Shown here: one piece after another, positions 43,953-55,561 of the stretch
Numbering within the stretch: the first letter of the stretch is position 1
How the letters are laid out: each line of letters begins with the position of its first letter
DNA from: Malus domestica
Lineage: Eukaryota; Streptophyta; Magnoliopsida; Rosales; Rosaceae
Length of the DNA: 64,000 nt
NCBI RefSeq assembly: GCF_042453785.1
Contig: NC_091668.1
Span: 2,682,501 to 2,746,500, forward strand
Direction of reading: 5' to 3'
Notes under the pieces: generated by a model
What the model saw: only the letters and a program-made list of their open reading frames with translations
Database searches by the model: none
What the model was told of the DNA's origin: nothing
Translations under genes and position numbers: made by a program

Positions 43953-46900
43953 TCAATGTGATAATGTACGAGAATGGCTTCCTCTTGCTTCGAGTCGCCT
44001 GAGTCCAGGCAAATGACCACTCCTACTACCAGCAGTGTTCAAGTCTAGGCCCAGAGGAACAACCGGATCTCCGCCTTCTAGCACTCTCAGCACCTGTACA
44101 AAAAGCCACACAATTTGAACTCAAACGACTTCATCCCCCGAAAAAGGGGAAATTAATTTGGCAAAGAGTTAGCAACTGAGCTAGGATATTAGGTAACCTT
44201 TGACATTGGGGGTCTGGATTCAGGGTCTCGACGCAGACACAGAGAAGCAGCACGTGCCAGCGCCTGTAGTTGATGGGGAAAGTCGGGATTTTCATCGGAG
44301 GCCAAGTCCGGATCCAGTAGCTGATAATGAGTTGGTAAGATGTGGTGTGGCTCTGATGTAGCTAGGGGGTGGAGCCATTCTTCTAAATAACGATGTCCCT
44401 TGGCATATTGTAGCTCAGTGATTCTTCGACCGGTCATAAGCTCTAGCAGAACTATTCCGAATGCATACACATCAATTTTATGTGTAATTTGCCCGCCATC
44501 CACATACTCCGGCGCCAGATACCTACATATCACATTGAGCTTGATCAGATGGAATGACTTCCTTTTCTTTTTTATTTCATTACATGCAAATAATTGCATT
44601 GCTTTTGTACAAAAGAAATCTAGGATCTATAGCAAGCAGGATGTGGAGAAAGTACCCTGAAGTTCCAATCACGCGGTCCTCACTGCTCATCTCCCATTCG
44701 GAGTAAAATCTAGCAAGCCCAAAATCCGCAACCTCAACAAATAACAAACAAGCAAGCACATGAGCACGTTCCATAAGCGTCAATACAGGTGTATGCACAC
44801 AGGAAATGTGAACAAATTTCTGACCGGTGTAAATCATGGATGAAATACAAAATTAAGAAATGTGATCTGTACTAGACAAGGGAACATGGTTTTTGAAGTA
44901 TATGATAAAAATTCCAGGATTATATCAAGTACCAGAGGTTCAAAATCGTGGGTCAGAAGGATATTGTTGGGTCGGAGGTCTCTGTGTACTATACATCCCA
45001 CTCTACAATCTTCGTGCAGATATCGTAGACCACGGGCTGCTCCTGTTGCTATCTTTAGCCTCGATTCGCAATCTAGACGGGTTCTTTTCCCTGTCATTCA
45101 GAGAGAATGTCGAGTCTATGAAACTGAATAGAGTTGTGGATATGTTCCAAACTAAAAACAAGAAGAAAAGTGCATACCATGCAAATGGAAATCCAACGAG
45201 CTGTTGCAGATGTACTCATAAACCAATACCCTTGCCTTGCCTTCAATACAATACCCTATCAGCAACACAACGTTCCTCTGTTGCGCGCAACTCAATACTC
45301 GTACTTCCCTGCAGAAGTCAGCATCTGCTTGAGATCCACCAAACTTCAACTGCTTCACAGCAACAACTTGACCGTCTCTCAAAACTCCCCTGTGCACCAC
45401 ACCAAAACCACCTTCTGCCAAGAAGTTGATATCTGAGAACGTGTCTGTAGCTTCCTCCAACTCTTTGTACGAGAACTGCTTTGGAGGTTTCCCAAATACC
45501 GGTGTTTTGTGTTGACATAGAGAGCATAATGGTGGAGGTGTTGAGGAGGTTCTACCCAAAGAAACAGCATCCCTGATGCTAGAATTAATAAGGTACCCTT
45601 TCTTAGGAGTTTCCTTCGGCTCAAATTGATCTATCCTTGTATCTTGATCAAATGGTGAACACTCTTCAAAAAGAGTATGGAAAGTGGGAGATCTTGGTTT
45701 GTCATCGTTTTTTCTATTTTGGGGAGTTGGAGGCTTTCCATGATCAACAATGTGATTTTGGGGGATCCAAAAGACACTCTGAGTAGTGACTGCAGATGAC
45801 GTTAGAGGTTTAGATAGATTAATAAGCCTCTCTCCAATTGTCTCAAGTTCTTCATACGGATCCTCTAAATCATTTGGTATGCGGTCTCCTATTCGTGGTC
45901 CTTCGAAAAGAGGATTCTGTTCATAGACGAGAAAAAGAGAAGTCACAGTGTCGTAACTTGACGATGAACCGTCTCCCGTGGTTCTTGTGTAGGAGGAGCT
46001 TGGTTCTTCAGGACTGCTAACCGGAGTGGAATGCTTCATTCTATGATGCCCTTGAAATTTTCCAACATGAGATCCTGGTGAAGAAGCGGCAGAAAAGAAT
46101 GGGGTTTGGAGTTCATCTTGGCATGCTAGATTGAGTCTCAGGACTTTAGGCTCAGTTCCATTCATCATGACAATGTTGCATCCAAGCTCATCCATGCAAT
46201 GCTTCCGCTCTTGCTTCAACTTTCTGTTAAACAACGAGAACATTCGGTTGTTTAGCCGCCCATTCAAATCTTACACTTTGAGGGAAAAAGGTACCAAAAA
46301 ACTACAACTACACAGGCTTAACAATAACGTCGTTTATAGTTTAGGATGGCACTAGATGTGTCCAGTTGTGAAGGAAGCAATCGACCCGTAATGCATGCAC
46401 CTAAATCAATAGCTCGGAAATAAGAAACAATACTTTTTTATGTTTAATTACTTGTCCAGTACGACCCAATTGGCGCCGTTGCATCTTGCTTCAGCCGCCA
46501 CAACCCCACCTGGTGTACTTACTACTACCTTAATCCTCACTGTTACCTGCAATATATGAGCATAACTAGTTATGTTTTAGAACCAGCGGCGAGGTTAAGA
46601 TAAACAGTAAATTAGAAACCGAATTCCTGGCAACAAAAATAAAGGAAAAAAAACAGGAAAACTAATGAAAATGGCTAGAAAACTTTGAGTTTTAACGATA
46701 AAGACTTAATAAATGATAAAGTAAATAGTACCAGGATTGACTTTTAGTGTAAAAATGTGGTTTTTCGTTAAACTGAACAGTACCAGGAGCTTTTCGTTAA
46801 AGTTCTCAAAAAAAAACACCGCGAAGATAAATAAAAATTCAAATGATTTAATTGGGATTGGTTAATGCTATTAAAAGTTTCGTAGTTCATACGGAAGATA

Positions 46901-48230
46901 CGATTGATCGTTTTCCTTTTTTCTAATTCCATGCACACCCCACGACATGTTGCAAGCACATGCCATGTTCCCCTCAAATGATTAACTTATTTGTGCCTAA
47001 AAACAAATCCAAAATCTAATAAACTCTGACAACCAAGTGATCAACCGCAAGAGACACTACAAGCCATATGATTATCTTGTTAAACAATATTTCCTTAAAC
47101 TATATTATCTAAAGTACATATTAATAGAACTACTTTTGTCAACAAAAAAAACCAATGAAATTACAATTATAGCCTTTAATACATAACTGGAAGAAAAAAA
47201 AAATAGAAAATAACAAAATTGTGGGCATTAAAGTAATTTCACACAAACAAGTTTTTTGCTATTTGTTTTTGAACCTCACAACACAACGAAAAACAAATAA
47301 ATCCTCGAATAAAAAAATTAAAAATACAATATATGAGAAAAATATAAATTATGTATCTCATACATAAAATGTGTGGCATCTGCTAGTATTTATATAAAAT
47401 TAACTCGATGTTTTTTAAATTCAAACTAATACTCTAATCTACCGGTAGAGGGACTTGTACTAAGGTCCAAGAAAACCGGCATACTGTCTTAACTAACTGA
47501 TCTAATTCAGTCGACATAAAGTTAACTATAATGAAATTCAAATGACTTATGCATTATTGGAGATAAATTGAAAAACGAGCATGAAGGGCGGACAACTATA
47601 GCCTACATCATCAAGTTGTGTCCAGTTGTGCAAAACACAGAAACAAAAGACAAGCTCCAACGTCCGACGTCCACGTGGCCGCATCTTAAGCACTAAGCAG
47701 GCCAACCAAACTACGTGGGTCTTTGTCGCTAAAGGTTGAAATTTTGAAAACGGAGAAATTGTAAATTGACGAAAATGGACTCGAACGAGAAACGCGGTAA
47801 GTGGCATTAAGGTAAATTCAATTAGCAATAACGATTCACCTGGATTTGGCTGTGAAACTGGAGAACCATCTGCGAACACGAATCGGAGATCTGGCAAATC
47901 CGATCCGGCAAATCTTCCCGGCGACGGCTCCCGCAATCTCCGGTGAATCTCGGGAAGTTCCAGAATTTTCCACCTGCCTCGTACAAATTCAACATTAGCA
48001 ACACGAACTGGGCAGCAGAAGTAAGGTTTTAACTACAGTTTACAAGCTGAATTACCGGTTTTAGCGGTGGAGAAGACGGCGAGCAAGGTCACGCAGTCGC
48101 CGGGGTGAACGACGTGAGTGAGCGCCCAGGCCAATGCCGTTTTCGAAATCACCTTCTCTGCTTTCACAGCCACTATTACTTTATCGGCGCTTCCGCCCTT
48201 ATTCGCGGCGGTGCCGCCTTGTCCGACCAT
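43953..48230 (-). CDS. PERK-like kinase with USP-like N-terminus ('inactive kinase SELMODRAFT_444075-like' group)
   Basis: Eight exons join in phase to 716 residues: 48230-48056, 47973-47840, 46546-46452, 46223-45178, 45090-44933, 44732-44656, 44522-44198, 44093-43953. The N-terminal USP-like part reads KVIVAVKAEKVISKTALAWA, then DSCSQMVLQFH and ANWVVLDKKLKQERK. A ~240-residue Ser/Pro-rich linker leads to the kinase domain (~385-670): FSYKELEEATDTFSD, AEGGFGVVHRG, Lys425 in VAVK, Glu441, HRDLRPNN with Asp521, DFG Asp539, YLAPEYVDGGQITHKIDVYAFG. The usual HRDLK lysine is Arg. No signal peptide or transmembrane helix is visible, so it is probably cytoplasmic. Catalytic Lys, Asp and DFG are all present despite the group name. 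The intergenic-type MITE at 46676-46806 lies in intron 2. Confidence 0.92.
46676..46806. mobile_element. AACGAAAAA-type MITE in intron 2 of the PERK-like gene
   Basis: AAAACTTTGAGTTTTAACG at the left, TTTTTCGTTAAACTGAACAGTACC and a final TTTTCGTTAAAGTT at the right. Same family as 33738-33880, 54630-54762 and 61595-61728. Target duplication not resolved. Confidence 0.65.
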
Positions 48231-48379
48231 AGGTTCCTTCCTCCCGCGGAATTATCAGGATCCTTTTTCAAAGTTGTGGAAACTGTGAAGTGCAGTAGGT
48301 TGGAGTTGGACTCTCTGTGTGACTTTGTGTCGCGTTCGTTAGAACTTGGGAGAAGGAGGATCGTATTAACCACCTAATG

Positions 48380-49273
48380 CTAACCCTGGTTAACTGACCC
48401 TAGTTAAGATATGCAAATTATCAATCTTTCATTTTATTAATAATATAAAATAGATTTCCTATAATTTACTTTTTATTTTATAATTTGATTTATATTGCTA
48501 TCTATTAATTTAAGTTATAAGATGATTAATTACTTAATATTTTGGTCTGGTGATAAAAGAAACCTAGAATAGTAGAAATTGGTTCGTGTTCAGCTTTAAT
48601 TTTATAAACTATTTTAAACTACAATGTAAGGATCAAACTTGATTGTTAGGAGAGCATAGTGTCTTTGTTAACCGATTTAATTTATATTACGTGTCATTAC
48701 ATAAGCAAAAGAAAATTTATTTTTCAAATTGTTAATTTTTAACGCAAGTATCTCACAACTTATATAATAACATGTGATGTATATCCCATATTCTGAGCAC
48801 CCTACAAATCTCTCATATTTCAAGGAAGATTATAAGTAGCTTGTAGCATAATCTCCCCCTTTGAACTAATTAATCATTGGCCAACTAATATCCATGTAAA
48901 TTGTCCAAAGTACCCCTTAATAATTAGGAACTCTAAGAATAAGACAATTGGGCTGTTCAAGGTCATAAAGGGCATGTAACAAAAACCCAGACAAGATAAT
49001 CGGGTAACCGCTGTCTTCGCCGTCGTTTAATGGGTGGCCAATTAATACAAACTGACTTTGTTAGCCAAGTGAGACCAAGCCAGAGACGCTCATACACACT
49101 TATGCTTTAAAACGATTTTATGTGCTTACTTTGAAAGGGACTTCAAGTGATTTTTTGTCATATAATTTCATAAACCCACTTTTCAAAACCCCTAAGCTTT
49201 TATTGTCATATATTTTCAGAAGCACTTTGATGATTCAAAAGTTTTTTTTTTTGTTTTTTAACTTGAAGCTATT
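48380..49273. other. intergenic, no gene seen
   Basis: AT-rich flank 5' of the PERK-like gene. No recognised feature. Confidence 0.4.
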
Positions 49274-49914
49274 TGTGGATGCAAATTTCCATCGTCTCTT
49301 CCTTTGACGAAAAAGCATCAGCAAAATAATAACACCTAAGATTAAGACCAAAAGTCTCATACACCCACGATGAATGAGGGCTTTGGCTGAAGAATCTCCG
49401 ATGTCAAAGTTAAAATTCTGAAAATAATGTGTTTGAGTGTTTGTGGATAGCAAAAAGCCTTTTTAGGGTAGCTAAAGTTTACTTAATTTTTTGAGATAAA
49501 GTGTGTATTTATAGGAGAGGAGAGGAGTATGAGCTTGCCCTCTAGGGTTTATGGGTGGCCGGCCCTAAGGTGGAATTTTGGTGAGAATATTTCAAGATAT
49601 TTGTGTAAATAAATATCTTGTAGTAATTGGGTAAATATCCTAAATAAATGGAATTAGGTTTACATACTTGAAAGATATTTTCTCTGATTAGTAATGTATT
49701 TATGATAAGAATAAGGATTATTCTATCATAAATACATTTGACTTTTCCTACGGGCACGGGTGCCCTAAGCAGTCGTTGATCTCTGCCTGCTCTACCTCAG
49801 CTGCGCGTGGTAAATTAGACTGCTCCCTGCTCATTTAATATGGGCAATCTTGTCTCTTTGGAGAATAATTTACGTGTCAGCTCCATGATTTTTGGGATTA
49901 TTTTTTGCTCCACA
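49274..49914 (-). mobile_element. solo LTR, minus orientation
   Basis: The minus strand starts TGTGGAGCAAAAAATAATCC and ends TTTGCATCCACA, so the outermost 6 bp (TGTGGA/TCCACA) are inverted repeats. CTATT (49269-49273) and CTACT (49915-49919) are a probable target duplication with one change. A CCTATAAATAC TATA box (minus, about 49508-49518) is followed by a transcribed-type leader. 641 bp, no internal region. Confidence 0.75.
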
Positions 49915-49919
49915 CTACT

Positions 49920-50797
49920 GTATTGTGTGATTAACCTCACTTAATTTGTAGCATTATAGATGTAATTTAGCTAAAATTAGTTTTGAAAAGGCAAGCAACG
50001 TTTTTTTCCCTTTTGTAGCCAGTTAGGTGACTAAAGGGCTCATGGTCCACCTTAGATAACAGTTGTTGGTAATCCCTTGCAAATTGCGATGATGTTAATG
50101 TGACATTGATGCAAGATTAGGGTTTCATGGTTAAGATTTTGCCAGACACTGACCGAGCTCAGAAACGAGGTTAAATTTACTTGCAATGGGTTGTATATCC
50201 CTTTGTGTACATCGCTCACTCACGAATTGCATGAATGTGACACTAACACCATGTGATTGCAGTAATGATACGATGGGGTAATGTTATTTTCGAAGAGGAC
50301 CACCAGGAAGAAAGGCACAAACAGAAATGGACATGAGAAAATGGGTTTGCGATTTTCAGCGCGATTTTGTAATAAGAACTCCAAAAGTTTGGGCTCTAAT
50401 TTGATACTCTAGCTAACTCAGCTTGACCATCCTTCAACGTAATCAACCAATTCATAGGGCTAACCCCGCTTAGTGAAACAAGACTTTGTTATTGCTATTG
50501 TGAATCTACCAGAGGGAGTATTCGATATTGAGTTAGTTGGTCAGGCCTTAACTAACTGAGAAATTCATCCAAGCCAATACAATATATTGGAATAATATTA
50601 AGAACCAATCGTAGCAATGAAGCAAATTACAAAGCTGACTTTCAACATTTTGCACAATCGTTACAAATTAGAGACAAATAGCGAAAGGTGAGCTAGGCCA
50701 GTCGCTATGTTCGCCCACTTTTGCACCTAAGTTCAAATTTTGGTAACTAGGAAAATGTTCTTATTTATTATCAAGTCCATAATATTATTAATTTATT
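49920..50797. other. intergenic, no gene seen
   Basis: Only short frames without motifs. Confidence 0.4.
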
Positions 50798-51411
50798 TCA
50801 TAAAGTTTGGCCAGAAGGCGAGGTGTGAGGAGGACATTCAGTGGGGTGGCCTTCATGTTGGTTATCCAGAACTCTCATCATATCAACGGGTTCATCTGAC
50901 ATCGTTTCAATTTCAAACCCATGCAGGAGTTGAGCCACCGTTAGTTGAACAACTTGAAGAGCCAATGAGACTCCAGGGCACATTCTTCTACCACTTCCAA
51001 ATGGTATGAATTCAAAATTCTGTCCCCTAACGTCAAAATACCTCTGAGCTGTAAAAAACCTTTCTAGTTGGAATTGGCTAGGATCGAGCTAGACATTCGG
51101 GTCTCGCTGAATCTTTGAAATATTGATGAAAAGACGTGTGCATGCTTTCACATGGTAGCTTCCTACAGTGCAGTCCTCCCTGCATTCATGTGGGATTGCG
51201 AGTGGCGAAGGAGGATATAAACGTAAAGTTTCTTTGATAACTGCTTGGAGTAGACCAAGTTCTTCACGTCTGATTCTTTCACTTGCCCTTCCCTCCCAAC
51301 CTGTTTGTATAGTTCTTCTTGAGCCTTCCTCAAGGCTTCACGGTTGTTCAGTAGTAAAGAAAGAACCCACGTTAAGGTCGCTATTATGGGATCCGTCCCT
51401 CCTAGAATAGC
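50798..51411 (-). pseudogene. CYP82-type cytochrome P450, truncated and broken
   Basis: Only the C-terminal exon of a P450 remains. A good acceptor (TTTATGTGCTTGCAG) precedes ILGGTDPIIATLTWVLSLLL (I-helix; family usually GGTDTT). Then KESDVKNLVY, the K-helix IKETLRLYPPSPLAIPHE, FEFIPFGSGRRMCPGVSLAL (heme loop, Cys kept) and VQLTVAQLLHGFEIETMSDEPVDM. Lesions: a 1-base deletion near 51250, an in-frame TAG at 51089-51091 where Trp is expected, and a frameshift near 50875 after which another frame resumes with KATPLNVLLTPRL. No first exon was found in the 700 bp upstream. A dead 5'-truncated copy; CYP82 assignment rests on motif memory. Confidence 0.88.
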
Positions 51412-52129
51412 CGTCTGCAAGCACATAAATAATGTTTTATTCTGATTCTCACATCGTTACATATGCGAATCGAACATCTGTAGGTAAAATAATTTATAAT
51501 TTCTACAAAACTCGCACAAAGCATATCAAACTTAATAATGTAATATAAAGTTATGACTAAATAATAGACGAAAATTATAAAATATAATTTGCAGATAAAT
51601 TTCCAGATTAAATCACAGAACAAAACCCAACTCCAGAGATTTCTAGGATATGTGTGTGTGTGTGTATAAACATGCGTACATTCATCAAAATTAAACAAAA
51701 AAATTATAGCACCAAAACATAGCTACATTCTTCAAAACCAAAATAATAAATACTTGACTTAATAATATTAATAAAAAATTTCGATTAAACTTTACATAGA
51801 TAATATATCCATATAAGTTTAAAAATGGATTCAAAAAACATTGAATGAATTTTGTATAAAAAAAAGGGTATATTTTATATTAAAAAAGTATTATATAACA
51901 AATTGGTATATTTAAGAAATTGTACATTTAAGATTAAAAAAATTGAAATATTATACAAATGGGTACATTTAAGATAAATAAATTGAAAATTCTTTTCATA
52001 AAAATTAATTAGTACAAATTTATTTTTATTTTATTTATTATTTTTTAAAATGTTTTGGATTGAAAATTAATTAAGAGTTTACTAAAGGTGTGAGTATCAA
52101 AACCTAATTCAATTACTAACTTTTATTTG
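51412..52129. other. intergenic, very AT-rich; short (TG)n at about 51652-51663
   Basis: No feature beyond the dinucleotide run, and no trace of the missing P450 first exon. Confidence 0.45.
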
Positions 52130-53195
52130 GGTAAATTACATTTGATCCCCACAGGTTTTTCAATTCCTTACAATATCTTTAAAACACTTCAATTTCATAC
52201 ATTTACTTATCATTTTATTTCAATTTCATACATCCGTTAAAAAACCTATTAAATAAACCGTTAAATGATGATGTAACAAATATAGAATCCATATTTGTGC
52301 TGACGTGGTTGACAAATTTGTGACATGTGGCCAAAAAAATTATGCATTTAAAATAGTATAATATTTATCCTATTTATTAAAAAAAAAAAAAAAAAAAAAA
52401 AACCCAGAAACCATATTCCCCGCAACCCACTCCCTCTCCTCAGCCCCATTCCACCCCCACCCCCCCTCCACAAACCCCCTAACCTCACCCCACCCTTTCT
52501 TGCTTCCATCCTCTAACTGTAATCCAATCAACACACAATAAATCCAAAAAATTCGAAAATTCGAAATCGAGATTAGCATTCTCTGGACCTGAAAATCGTC
52601 GGGGCAGAAGGCGAAGCAACGATTGACGAGGGCAGAGGAGTAGGTGCGGAGAGCCGAGTCGAATTGATCAATGATTGAGTCGAGATTGGGAGACGAGGGG
52701 CAGTGGTAGATGCTGATGACAACAAGGGTTTTGCGATTGGACTGGAAATCCTCCCACGGGGACAAAGGGGCCCCGCCCAGGACGAACTTGAATCGGATGT
52801 TGCCGGAATCCAAGGGCTGGTGGGCGAAGGGGGACTTCAGGTGCTCAGTGTAGATGGGGAAGGGGTGAGGTTGGGGGGTGGGTAATGATTTCTGGTTTGA
52901 TTGGGTTTTTTTTTTTTTTTTAAATTTAATAAATAGGATAAATATTATAATATTTTAAATGCATAAAAAAAAAAAAAAATTTGCCACATGTCACAAATTT
53001 GGCAGTCACGTCAGCACAAATGTGGATCCCATATTTGCTACGTCATCACTTAACGGTTTACTTAACAAATTTTTTAACAGATGTATGAAACAAATTTTCT
53101 AACAGATGTATGAAATTGAAATAAAATCATAAGTAAATGTATGAAATTGAAATATTATAAAAAAGTTTCAAGTGAAGGATCAATTATCACACCAC
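52130..53195. mobile_element. long-TIR (MULE-like) element carrying a host gene fragment
   Basis: The left arm 52135-52405 and right arm about 52905-53190 are inverted copies of each other over about 250 bp. Shared words: TTTGTGCTGACGTG, AAATTTGTGACATGTGG, TATGCATTTAAAATA, TATAATATTTATCCTATTTATTAAA. The start GGGTAAATTACATTTGATCC is of the kind seen in plant Mutator-like elements. Between the arms lies a GC-rich TRS120 fragment instead of transposase. Target duplication not resolved, so ends are approximate. Confidence 0.82.
52490..52872 (-). pseudogene. captured fragment of TRS120 (TRAPPII subunit, TRAPPC9 homologue)
   Basis: The minus strand encodes YTEHLKSPFAHQPLDSGNI, RFKFVLGGAPLSPWEDFQSN, CPSSPNLDSIIDQFDSA and SSALVNRCFAFCPDDFQ, then LEDGSKKG. 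This matches the N-terminal region of plant TRS120, a tethering subunit of the TRAPPII complex acting at the trans-Golgi and cell plate. An ~85-bp intron is retained between DFQ and LEDGSKKG (CAG|GTCCAGAG ... TTACAG|TTAG), so capture was from genomic DNA, not mRNA. It covers roughly 100 residues of a protein over 1,000 long, with several substitutions versus the family, and is not a functional gene. Enclosed on both sides by the inverted arms of the transposon. Confidence 0.85.
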
Positions 53196-53199
53196 AATA

Positions 53200-54234
53200 T
53201 AATCAGGGCTAAAAGATTAGTTAATACTAGGGAGACTATCAAATAATGTAGTTGTTGATGATTAAATTATTATTTCTTTGTATGGACCAAAAACTAATTT
53301 AGTCTATTCATATAGCTTCCCAGACAAATTACTCAACTTGGACACAATGTCCAAGTCAGAACCATTCCACTCCTCATCAACAACCTGCCCTTAAGGCATG
53401 GCAAAGATAATGTCATCCTTCTCTTTTTTGAAGACAAAATCATCGTCATTCTCGCTGAGATAGAGTCGGCTTTATCTGGCAAGGTTGGCAAAGGAGTTGC
53501 CTCTCATCTACTGGACATCCCTTTCTTTTTCTGGCGATCTAACTTTCACTTTCAAGCCTGTTGGGAACAGGTTTTGCCTAGTGTTGATTAACGTGCTTAT
53601 TTTCTATTGGTGACATATCATTTGTTTGCAAACTGGGTTTAAAATTTTAGTTACTTAGGAGTACGAGTACCCTAAAATATTGGATGGCTAACGTGGAGAC
53701 AGCTAACCGTCATTTAAAATATTAAGGCGCAGCCGGAAGGATCGATCGGAAACCAAATTGTTAAACGACTTTCAGGAGCGAAGAATTTTTATCAATTTGT
53801 TTTTGAACATTTATCATTTAACTAAGCTTTTCACAGACATATTTCTTAACATTTAAATAAACTATCCATCAAATTGGTGTTTAATATGTATGTAGGGGGA
53901 GCAAATCTTGGTAGTTTGAGATTCGAAAGTGTGAAAATGATTTCATTAATAATAACATCCAATAGAGTTAACGGTTAAAGTTCAATAAACTTACTTTACA
54001 ATAGAACTGAATGGACCAAAAAAAAAATTGAATGAACTAAAAATATAAATTAAAGGCACTCCAACGATTTTAAGTTTTATAAATAAACTATTTAAGAGCA
54101 AAAAAAAAAATTGAATGAACTAAAAATATAAATTAAAGGCACTCCAACGATTTTAAGTTTTATAAATAAACTATTTAAGAGCAAAACGAGAAAAAATATG
54201 TTTACTTTCCTTTTAAATTACTGAGTTTGAAGTA
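53200..54234. other. intergenic with disrupted MITE family B pieces and a tandem duplication
   Basis: CTAGGGAGACTATCAAATAA (about 53226) and TTAACGTGCTTATTTTCTATTGGTGACA (about 53588) are halves of a family-B-like MITE split by ~300 bp of unrelated sequence. An 83-bp unit starting TTGAATGAACTAAAAATATA repeats in tandem at 54028 and 54111. Confidence 0.55.
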
Positions 54235-54361
54235 GAGGTGTGATATCCACACATCATTTTAATTTTCGACTGTCGGAGCGGATGAATTAAAGAAGATCAA
54301 AGGACATAAATTAACAAGAGGTGTAAGAGAAGTAAAAAAGAATGTGTGGATAGCACACCCC
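54235..54361. mobile_element. Mutator-like MITE family A, copy 2
   Basis: TTGAAGTA lies on both sides (54227-54234, 54362-54369), eight of the expected nine bases. Ends G(A/G)GGTGTG and TATCCACAC are inverted as in copy 1; GATGAATTAAAGAAGATCAA and TTAACAAGAGGTGT are shared. 127 bp. Confidence 0.85.
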
Positions 54362-54629
54362 TTGAAGTATTATTTCAAAATTTTAATGTTATCAAGAACT
54401 TAAGCGTGAAATGTCCAAAAACAATGCAAATGTAGCAGATTATGAATAGTACAATGGCGACAAGATTCAAAGCAAAGCAAATTCTTGTCCAACAAGCATG
54501 GGATATTACTTGTAATTGGACGTAAAGTACGACCTGCAGTTTTTTTCAAAGATTACATAGCCCACGCTAACTGACATACCTCATAACAACGAAATTAAAT
54601 TAAAGTCACTTAAACCTAGTTTTTTTAAA

Positions 54630-54762
54630 GATAGTTTTAACGAACAATCCACGGTATTGTTTATTTTAACGAAAAATCATATTTTTATACTAAAAAATCA
54701 AACATAGTACTATATATTTTTTCCTTTATTTTGTCCTTATCATTAAAACTCAAAGTTTTCAA
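54630..54762. mobile_element. AACGAAAAA-type MITE
   Basis: AGTTTTAACGAACAATCC...TTTTAACGAAAAATC...TTAAAACTCAAAGTTTTC; same family as at 33738, 46676 and 61595. Ends not resolved. Confidence 0.6.
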
Positions 54763-54906
54763 GCTTTTTACATTAAATTTTTGTGATAATAAAAAAACGA
54801 TAAAAGCAAATTCAAATTGAAATGATGAACAAGTCAATAATACTGAATATACCTAAGCTCAATAATTGACCGGACTCTGCGTTGGTGGTGGTGTTTAATT
54901 CAGAAA

Positions 54907-55125
54907 GGAGGCGGATTGTCTGCCATCCTATTTTCATACTCTTCTTATTCCCTGTTTGTGTAGTCACGTTTAAACCACGTCAACATTTTATATTGATTTT
55001 TTTATAAAAATAATAAAACAAAAAGTAATAGGAATATAAAATATTAACGTGGTTTAACCGTGACCACACAAAACAGAAGAAAATGAAAAAAAGTATCAAC
55101 ATAGGAAGGCAGACAATCCACCTTC
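54907..55125. mobile_element. Mutator-like MITE family C, copy 1, 9-bp target duplication
   Basis: ATTCAGAAA flanks both sides (54898-54906, 55126-55134). The 219-bp element is a foldback: GTGTAGTCACGTTTAAACCACG on the left, inverted CGTGGTTTAACCGTGACCACAC on the right, ends GGAGGCGGATTGTCTGCC / inverted GAAGGTGGATTGTCTGCC. Confidence 0.88.
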
Positions 55126-55406
55126 ATTCAGAAATCATCATCTCCATCTCTGTTTGTAGTTTTGTCCAGACTCCAAGCGCAGTTTCGGAGTAAAAGACGG
55201 TCCGCATCACCCATCTTTTTTCTTCATTTTTCATTTTTTTCACCGCCTGTCGGTCGTTGAATGGACTGATCAGATTTTAAATCATATGGTCCCCTTTGTT
55301 GATAGATTCATATCGGCTGATATAATTTGACATGCAAGGCCCAGTATTGGGATAATTCAGGCTTAGTTCTGTACCATTTTTCCTCTTTTACAAATGACTA
55401 TTTCCA

Positions 55407-55552
55407 AGGGATGTGATATTTACACCATTTTTTACTTCTCACACATCTTTTTAATTTTTGATCGTCGAATCGGATGAATTGAAGAAAATCAAGGGATAGA
55501 AATCAACAAGAGATGTGTGAGAAGTAAAAAAATGTGTATAGATAGCGCACCC
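55407..55552. mobile_element. Mutator-like MITE family A, copy 3, 9-bp target duplication
   Basis: CTATTTCCA flanks both sides (55398-55406, 55553-55561). Ends AGGGATGTGATATTTACAC and inverted GGGGTGCGCTATCTATACAC. 146 bp, same interior words as copies 1 and 2. Confidence 0.9.
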
Positions 55553-55561
55553 CTATTTCCA

